11,432 nt of DNA from Bacteroidales bacterium UBA1215 (GTDB taxonomy: Bacteria > Bacteroidota > Bacteroidia > Bacteroidales > WCHB1-69): positions 1 through 11,432 of the forward strand of contig DBXJ01000047.1 in assembly GCA_002309475.1 (NCBI GenBank), given 5' to 3'. Shown here piece by piece: positions 7,308 through 11,432 of the stretch (positions are counted from its first letter, which is position 1; the number at the start of each line of letters is the position of its first letter). The notes beneath the pieces are model-generated. The model searched no databases. It was not told the origin of the DNA and saw only the letters and a program-made list of their open reading frames with translations. A program made the position numbers and the translations under genes.

Positions 7308-7335
7308 TTTTTGTCAAAATAAAGTACTACATTTG
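7308..7335 (+). promoter_or_regulatory. Promoter of the methylmalonyl-CoA decarboxylase operon
   Basis: TACATTTG (7328-7335) is an exact TAnnTTTG -7 element, with TTTTTG (7308-7313) 14 nt upstream. Transcription would start near 7341, giving a leader of about 58 nt before the ATG at 7399. The whole element closely resembles the ricT promoter (about 23 of 29 positions when the C that follows each is included). Confidence 0.65.
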
Positions 7336-7398
7336 CTTTTTCTAAAAAATTTTTTTTAAAATACGTAAATTATTCATTATTAGAGCGAAAGATATAAG

Positions 7399-8364
7399 AT
7401 GAAAAAGAAAATTGTCGGATTAATTTTGCTAAGTGTGGCATTTTGTTGTCAACATGTGTTTGCACAAGGTGTAAAAGACATTCGTATCAATGAAGTCTTG
7501 GTTTATAATGACAGCAGTTGTACAGATAATTTTGGTGTAAGAAGCGGTTGGATAGAATTGTACAATACCGGCAAGGCAACTGCCAAATTAGGCGGTTGTT
7601 ATATCACCAACGACCCGTCCAATCCTAAAAAATACCGTATTCCCAAAAGTGAAGTGAATGCCAATGTGGCACCGGGCGGCTATATGTTGCTCTATGCTTA
7701 CAATGAGCCGACAAGAAGTGCCTTTCATGTATCTTTCTTTTTGGACGATACTTCCTTTTTAGGCAACGACATGGCTTTTTTGGCTATCTACGACCAAAGC
7801 GGAATAGAATTAATAGACAGCATCACCTACAAAGTGAGTGTACAAATGCCGGATATGTCTTTTGGCAGAATAGAAGGTGATTATGCAAAAGACAAAGGAA
7901 CATTCGGAAACTTGATTATAGAACGCAGGCCGCCTATGCAAATTTTACCCAAAGCTACTCCGGCGGCAGTAAATAATATAGTGGAAGAAAAAACGCGTTC
8001 GGAACTCCAAGCTGAAAGAGACCCGCACGGAGTGGTTATTACCATTACCTCTATGTCGGTTGTATTCTTTTTGTTGTTTGTTGTGGCTATGGTATTTATG
8101 GGTACCGGCAAATATTTCAAAAAGCAAAACAAGAAAAAAGAAGCCCCTCAACCTGTTGCCAAGGCAGCAGTAGCCGAAACAGTTGCGGCTGTAGATGCCG
8201 ACAATAGCGAAGAATTGGCAGCAATTGCCACCGCTTTACATTTATATTATGGCGATTTGCACGAAGAAGAGCCTACTGGATTCTATCCGCATCGTGTGGC
8301 TAATCATCCTTCTGCTTGGGAAAACAAGTCGCTTATTTTTAAAAAATCTCCAATAAGAAAATAA
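7399..8364 (+). CDS. mmdD: Lamin-tail-domain/OadG fusion: delta-type (OadG) subunit of the Na+-pumping decarboxylase
   Basis: 321 residues with three parts. Residues 1-22 are a signal peptide (MKKK, hydrophobic core, predicted cleavage at HVFA-QG). Residues about 25-175 look like a lamin-tail (LTD) beta-sandwich: IRINEVLVYN, then SGWIELYNTG (49-58), LGGCYITNDP (64-73), APGGYMLLYA (91-100) and a GNDMAFLAIYD strand (122-132). A membrane helix follows at about 212-235, then a Lys-rich stop-transfer, an Ala/Pro/Val linker and a cytoplasmic end with the OadG-like EELAAIATALHLYYGD (271-286) and a final AWENK...KK segment. OadG/MmdD subunits anchor and stabilise the complex and touch the biotin-dependent carboxyltransferase. 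Ordinary OadG proteins are only about 80-120 residues, so the exported LTD is a large addition. It is the first gene of the operon, 21 nt before the biotin carrier gene. The assignment rests on context plus the C-terminal pattern; what the LTD does is unknown. Confidence 0.82.
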   Translation: MKKKIVGLILLSVAFCCQHVFAQGVKDIRINEVLVYNDSSCTDNFGVRSGWIELYNTGKATAKLGGCYITNDPSNPKKYRIPKSEVNANVAPGGYMLLYAYNEPTRSAFHVSFFLDDTSFLGNDMAFLAIYDQSGIELIDSITYKVSVQMPDMSFGRIEGDYAKDKGTFGNLIIERRPPMQILPKATPAAVNNIVEEKTRSELQAERDPHGVVITITSMSVVFFLLFVVAMVFMGTGKYFKKQNKKKEAPQPVAKAAVAETVAAVDADNSEELAAIATALHLYYGDLHEEEPTGFYPHRVANHPSAWENKSLIFKKSPIRK

Positions 8365-8385
8365 TATCAAGAATCAATAAATAGA

Positions 8386-8829
8386 ATGAAAGAATATAAG
8401 TTCAAAATTAACGGTAAAGATTACAATGCTTCCGTAGAAGAACAGGAAGATGGTATTGTAAATGTCAATGTTAATGGCGTTACTCATCAAGTACAAGTGG
8501 AAAATGTGCCTGTAAAACCCAAGGCACCTGCAGCACGCGTAGTTAAAGCGAGTGCACCTGCCGCCGCTGCTCCTGCAGCTGCCGCAGCCCCTGCAGCTCC
8601 AGCCGCCGGTGGAGACGGCCAACCGCTAAAATCTCCGCTTCCGGGTGTGGTATTGGATATTTTTGTTCATGTAGGTGATACTATTACCACAGGACAAAAA
8701 GTGATGTTGCTTGAGGCCATGAAGATGGAAAACAATATCGAAGCCGACAAAAATGGCGTAGTAAAAGCCATCAAAGTCAACAAAGGCGATAGTGTTCAAG
8801 AAGGTGATGTATTAATTTTAATCGCTTAG
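8386..8829 (+). CDS. mmdC: Biotin carrier subunit of methylmalonyl-CoA decarboxylase (biotin/lipoyl-attachment protein)
   Basis: 147 residues. The C-terminal biotinyl domain (about 80-147) has the canonical LLEAMKMENNIEA motif, with Lys113 as the biotinylated residue and the preceding LKSPLPGVVLDIFVHVGD strand pattern. The N-terminus (1-45: YKFKINGKDYNASVEEQEDG) is the small lead-in strand region common in decarboxylase gamma/GcdC-type subunits. Between them is a flexible Pro/Ala linker (43-78) that lets the biotin arm swing between the alpha-subunit and beta-subunit active sites. The linker DNA is visibly richer in G and C than its surroundings because of its Ala and Pro codons. This need not indicate transfer. 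The stop is 2 nt before the beta-subunit start. Biotinylation would need a BirA ligase encoded elsewhere. Confidence 0.93.
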   Translation: MKEYKFKINGKDYNASVEEQEDGIVNVNVNGVTHQVQVENVPVKPKAPAARVVKASAPAAAAPAAAAAPAAPAAGGDGQPLKSPLPGVVLDIFVHVGDTITTGQKVMLLEAMKMENNIEADKNGVVKAIKVNKGDSVQEGDVLILIA

Positions 8830-8831
8830 CC

Positions 8832-9983
8832 ATGAGTTTCGGTGAAGTAATAGTGGAAAACGTACAACAATTCCTCTCCTTTACAGGATTTGCCAATGTT
8901 ACCTACGGGCACTTGATCATGATAGGAGTCGGATTGATATTTGTATTTCTCGGCATTTATAAAAAATGGGAGCCCATGCTTTTGATTCCTATCGGATTTG
9001 GTATGTTGATAGGCAACATTCCTTTCACTCCGGGTTTTCAAATAGGTATTTATGAAGAAGGTTCCGTATTGAGTTATTTGTATTTGGGTGTGGTAAAAGG
9101 CTTCTATCCTCCTTTGATATTTTTAGGTATAGGTGCCATGACCGATTTCTCCTCTTTGATTTCCAATCCTAAATTGGTATTGATAGGAGCGGCTGCCCAG
9201 TTTGGTATTTTCGCCGCCTATTTGTGTGCCATTGCTTTAGGCTTTACTCCTGCAGAAGCAGGTGCTATCGGCATTATCGGTGGTGCAGACGGCCCGACAG
9301 CTATTTTCTTGTCGTCTAAGTTGGCACCGGATTTGATGGGTGCAATTGCAGTTTCGGCTTATTCTTATATGGCATTGGTGCCTGTTATCCAACAGCCGAT
9401 TATGAAATTGTTGACCACCAAGAAAGAACGCCTTATCAAAATGAAACCGCCAAGAACTTGTACACAAACCGAAAAAATTATTTTCCCTATAGTAGGTCTG
9501 TTGTTAACCACATTTTTGGTGCCTTCGGGTTTGCCATTGTTGGGAATGTTGTTCTTCGGCAATTTGTTGAAAGAAAGCGGTGTCACCAAACGTTTGGCCA
9601 ATACCGCCAGCAATGCTTTGATAGATATAGTTACCATTTTGTTAGGTTTGACAGTAGGTGCTTCCACACAAGCCACCACTTTCCTGACACCTAAATCGGT
9701 ATTGATATTTTTATTGGGAGCAGGTTCGTTTGTTGTGGCAACATTTGCAGGCGTTTTGTTTGTAAAATGCTGGAATTTATTCCTCAAAGAAGGCAACAAA
9801 ATCAATCCTTTGATAGGAAATGCAGGTGTATCGGCTGTGCCGGATGCCGCCCGTGTTTCCCAAGAAGTGGGCTTGCATTACGATAAATCCAATTACTTGT
9901 TGATGCATGCCATGGCTCCGAACGTTGCCGGAGTAATCGGTAGTGCCGTTGCAGCAGGTATGTTGTTAGGATTTTTAGGTTAA
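8832..9983 (+). CDS. mmdB: Na+-translocating decarboxylase beta subunit (OadB/MmdB family)
   Basis: 383 residues, polytopic inner-membrane protein. It decarboxylates carboxybiotin and couples this to Na+ export. The family's re-entrant motif is intact: IGIIGGADGPTAIFLSSKLA (146-165), whose Asp153 corresponds to the essential Asp203 of Klebsiella OadB. The C-terminal segment NPLIGNAGVSAVPDAARVS (325-343) holds Asn325 and Ser334, nine residues apart like Asn373 and Ser382 in Klebsiella OadB. That correspondence is inferred by spacing and motif. Other typical blocks are PPLIFLGIGAMTDFSSLI (93-110), SAYSYMALVPVIQQPIMK (175-192) and LGLTVGASTQATTFLTP (271-287). The length fits the shorter decarboxylase beta subunits. 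The start is 2 nt after the biotin-carrier stop, supporting co-translation. By itself the family does not tell oxaloacetate, methylmalonyl-CoA and glutaconyl-CoA decarboxylases apart; the neighbours point to methylmalonyl-CoA. Confidence 0.96.
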   Translation: MSFGEVIVENVQQFLSFTGFANVTYGHLIMIGVGLIFVFLGIYKKWEPMLLIPIGFGMLIGNIPFTPGFQIGIYEEGSVLSYLYLGVVKGFYPPLIFLGIGAMTDFSSLISNPKLVLIGAAAQFGIFAAYLCAIALGFTPAEAGAIGIIGGADGPTAIFLSSKLAPDLMGAIAVSAYSYMALVPVIQQPIMKLLTTKKERLIKMKPPRTCTQTEKIIFPIVGLLLTTFLVPSGLPLLGMLFFGNLLKESGVTKRLANTASNALIDIVTILLGLTVGASTQATTFLTPKSVLIFLLGAGSFVVATFAGVLFVKCWNLFLKEGNKINPLIGNAGVSAVPDAARVSQEVGLHYDKSNYLLMHAMAPNVAGVIGSAVAAGMLLGFLG

Positions 9984-10022
9984 GAATTTTAAATTGAAGT
10001 AAAAAATAAAATATAAGAGAAT

Positions 10023-10433
10023 ATGAAACCGACACACATAGAACATATAGGTATAGCAGTAAAAAGTTTGGAAGAAGCCATTCCATATTATGAAAATATA
10101 TTAGGTTTGAAATGTTATGCCATAGAAGAAGTAAAAGACCAAAAAGTAAAAACCGCTTTCTTTATGGTAGGACAAACCAAAATAGAATTGTTGGAGCCGA
10201 CCAGTGACGACAGCACCATTGCCGCTTTTATAGAAAAAAGAGGCACAGGCGTACATCACATCGCTTTCGCTGTCAATGATTTGGAACACGTTTTGGAAGA
10301 AACGGCACAAAAGGAAATCCGTTTAATCGACCAACATCCTCGCAAAGGTGCAGAAGGTTTGAATATAGCTTTCCTTCACCCGAAATCTACCGGAGGTGTA
10401 TTGACAGAATTGTGCGAGAAACCACAAGAATAA
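10023..10433 (+). CDS. mce: Methylmalonyl-CoA epimerase
   Basis: 136 residues, a compact vicinal-oxygen-chelate (glyoxalase-fold) protein made of two beta-alpha-beta-beta-beta modules. It interconverts (2R)- and (2S)-methylmalonyl-CoA in the cytoplasm, linking methylmalonyl-CoA mutase to the decarboxylase. Motifs are HIEHIGIAV (5-13), TKIELLEPTSDDS (52-64), GTGVHHIAFAV (74-84) and GGVLTELCE (124-132). Likely metal ligands are His8, His79 and Glu129; the His79-to-Glu129 spacing of 50 equals that of His91 and Glu141 in the Propionibacterium enzyme. A fourth ligand in the KIELLEP strand is expected. The gene lies 39 nt after the beta-subunit gene, with no promoter-like -7 element in the gap, so it is probably cotranscribed. 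Its place among the decarboxylase genes is the strongest evidence that the complex acts on methylmalonyl-CoA. Confidence 0.94.
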   Translation: MKPTHIEHIGIAVKSLEEAIPYYENILGLKCYAIEEVKDQKVKTAFFMVGQTKIELLEPTSDDSTIAAFIEKRGTGVHHIAFAVNDLEHVLEETAQKEIRLIDQHPRKGAEGLNIAFLHPKSTGGVLTELCEKPQE

Positions 10434-10467
10434 AATAAATTGTTGAAAATTAAAAAGTTATAGAAAT

Positions 10468-11432
10468 ATGGCAATGCAAGATAAAATAAAGGAATTGCTT
10501 GAAATGAGAGCCAAAGCACGTCTTGGCGGTGGTGAAAAACGTATTGAAAAACAACACGCTCAAGGCAAGATGACCGCCCGCGAACGTTTGGCAATGTTGC
10601 TCGATGAAGGCAGTTTTGAAGAAATAGACATGTTTGTAACACACCGTTGCACCAATTTCGGCATGGACAAAGATCATCCTTTGACCGATGGTGTAGTAAC
10701 CGGTTATGGTACCATAGATGGTCGTATGGTGTATGTGTTTGCACAAGATTTTACCGTTTCCGGTGGTTCTTTGTCGGAAATGCATGCTGCAAAAATCTGC
10801 AAAATACAAGATTTGGCCATGAAAATGGGTGCCCCTGTGATTGGCATTAACGATTCAGGCGGTGCACGTATCCAGGAAGGCGTAAACAGTTTGGCCGGCT
10901 ATGCAGAAATATTCCAACGTAATATTTTGGCATCGGGTGTGGTACCGCAAATTTCTGCCATCTTCGGTCCTTGTGCCGGCGGTTCGGTCTATTCTCCGGC
11001 TTTGACCGACTTTATTATGATGGTAAAAAATACCAGCTACATGTTCTTGACAGGTCCTAAAGTGGTAAAAACCGTTTTGGGAGAAAATGTTACCACCGAA
11101 GAATTAGGTGGTGCCACTGTTCACGGAACCAAATCCGGCGTTGCCCAATTGGTAGTGGATACCGAAGAAGAAGGTTTGGCATTGATTCGAAAATTGTTCA
11201 GTTATCTGCCTTCCAACAATATGGAAACCACTCCTGAAGTGGAATGTACCGATCCTATTGAAAGAGTGGAGGATTATCTCAACGAAATTATTCCTGACAA
11301 TCCTAACAAACCTTACGACATGAAGCAAGTGATTACCTCTATTGTTGACAATGGAGAATTTTTGGAAATTGCTCCTATGTATGCAAAGAGTTTGATAGTA
11401 GGTTTTGCCCGTATGGACGGCATGTCGGTGGG
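10468..11432 (+). CDS. mmdA: Methylmalonyl-CoA decarboxylase alpha subunit (carboxyltransferase), partial at window end
   Basis: Open from ATG 10468 to the window edge (321 complete codons of an expected total of about 515). It belongs to the biotin-dependent carboxyltransferase family shared with propionyl-CoA carboxylase beta. It transfers the carboxyl group from (S)-methylmalonyl-CoA to biotin on the carrier subunit. Seen are MTARERLAMLLDEGSFEE (35-52), TDGVVTGYGTIDGR (73-86), FAQDFTVSGGSLSEMHA (91-107) and the acyl-CoA oxyanion loop INDSGGARIQEGV (127-139). FGPCAGGSVYSPALTDFIMM (166-185) and the HGTKSGVAQLVV region (219-230) follow. Sequence alone could be read as a propionyl-CoA carboxylase subunit, but the OadB and OadG partners favour the decarboxylase. 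The gene starts 34 nt after mce in an AT-rich gap without a clear promoter. An in-frame ATG two codons on (10474) is an alternative start. Confidence 0.94.
   Translation, partial: MAMQDKIKELLEMRAKARLGGGEKRIEKQHAQGKMTARERLAMLLDEGSFEEIDMFVTHRCTNFGMDKDHPLTDGVVTGYGTIDGRMVYVFAQDFTVSGGSLSEMHAAKICKIQDLAMKMGAPVIGINDSGGARIQEGVNSLAGYAEIFQRNILASGVVPQISAIFGPCAGGSVYSPALTDFIMMVKNTSYMFLTGPKVVKTVLGENVTTEELGGATVHGTKSGVAQLVVDTEEEGLALIRKLFSYLPSNNMETTPEVECTDPIERVEDYLNEIIPDNPNKPYDMKQVITSIVDNGEFLEIAPMYAKSLIVGFARMDGMSV

Larger units (their letters stand above)
7156..7398. other. Divergent intergenic region between nhaD and the decarboxylase operon
   Basis: This 243-nt, extremely AT-rich stretch has no credible coding frame and contains promoters for both flanking units. 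It has a candidate three-box array (7211-7260), T- and A-tracts that are probably intrinsically curved (7267-7280 and 7344-7360), and a short G5 run (7303-7307) just upstream of the + strand promoter. No riboswitch-like structure was recognised. Confidence 0.8.

Noticed and set aside
8347..8372. CTTATT...AATAAG inverted repeat near the end of the LTD-OadG gene as a terminator
   Set aside because: A 6-bp AT-rich stem with a long loop, no T-tract, and mostly coding. The next gene follows within 21 nt.
8541..8612. GC-rich repeated gcc/gct/gca stretch as a possible repeat element or horizontally acquired DNA
   Set aside because: It encodes the Pro/Ala linker usual for biotin carrier subunits; its composition follows from the amino acids.

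Overview
The window looks like a chromosomal segment from a member of the Bacteroidota, most likely an anaerobic, propionate-forming Bacteroidales. Three things point there: GldH, a lipoprotein family restricted to that phylum, next to a cysteine-rich RicT of the Bacteroides type; the -7 promoter element TAnnTTTG in front of three transcription units; and a sodium-pumping methylmalonyl-CoA decarboxylase locus. Start codons lack clear Shine-Dalgarno sequences, and intergenic DNA is sparse and very AT-rich. No RNA gene, insertion sequence, CRISPR array or prophage is visible.

Layout. Positions 1-132 hold the 3' end of a + strand membrane-protein gene that I cannot firmly assign. It converges on a tightly packed - strand operon (5614 down to 151): ricT, gldH, a class A penicillin-binding protein (PBP1A type), dprA and a small four-helix membrane protein of the 'phage holin' superfamily. 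Its genes overlap by 1-4 nt or are separated by 2-13 nt. Upstream, on the same strand, is nhaD (7155-5809), closed by a good intrinsic terminator at 5743-5772. A 243-nt AT-rich divergent promoter region (7156-7398) separates nhaD from a + strand operon running to the window edge. That operon encodes a lamin-tail-domain/OadG fusion (delta-type subunit), a biotin carrier subunit, the Na+-translocating beta subunit, methylmalonyl-CoA epimerase and the carboxyltransferase alpha subunit (cut by the window end).

How the genes work together. The right-hand operon covers the last steps of the succinate-to-propionate pathway. The epimerase interconverts (R)- and (S)-methylmalonyl-CoA. The alpha subunit moves the carboxyl group to biotin on the carrier subunit. 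The beta subunit decarboxylates carboxybiotin and exports Na+. The membrane-anchored OadG-type subunit holds the complex together. The divergent NhaD antiporter also handles Na+, so the two halves of the divergent region plausibly form one sodium-energetics module. The left-hand operon is housekeeping: peptidoglycan synthesis, DNA processing, a gliding/secretion-associated lipoprotein and an Fe-S regulatory protein.

Most of the window is ordinary core genome, and I do not see a convincing undescribed system. The points most worth checking are the extracytoplasmic lamin-tail domain fused to an OadG subunit, a pair of near-identical promoters with an unusual 14-nt spacing, a triple TRTACAAWTT-like box array between nhaD and the decarboxylase operon, and two mutually exclusive hairpins at 59-106.
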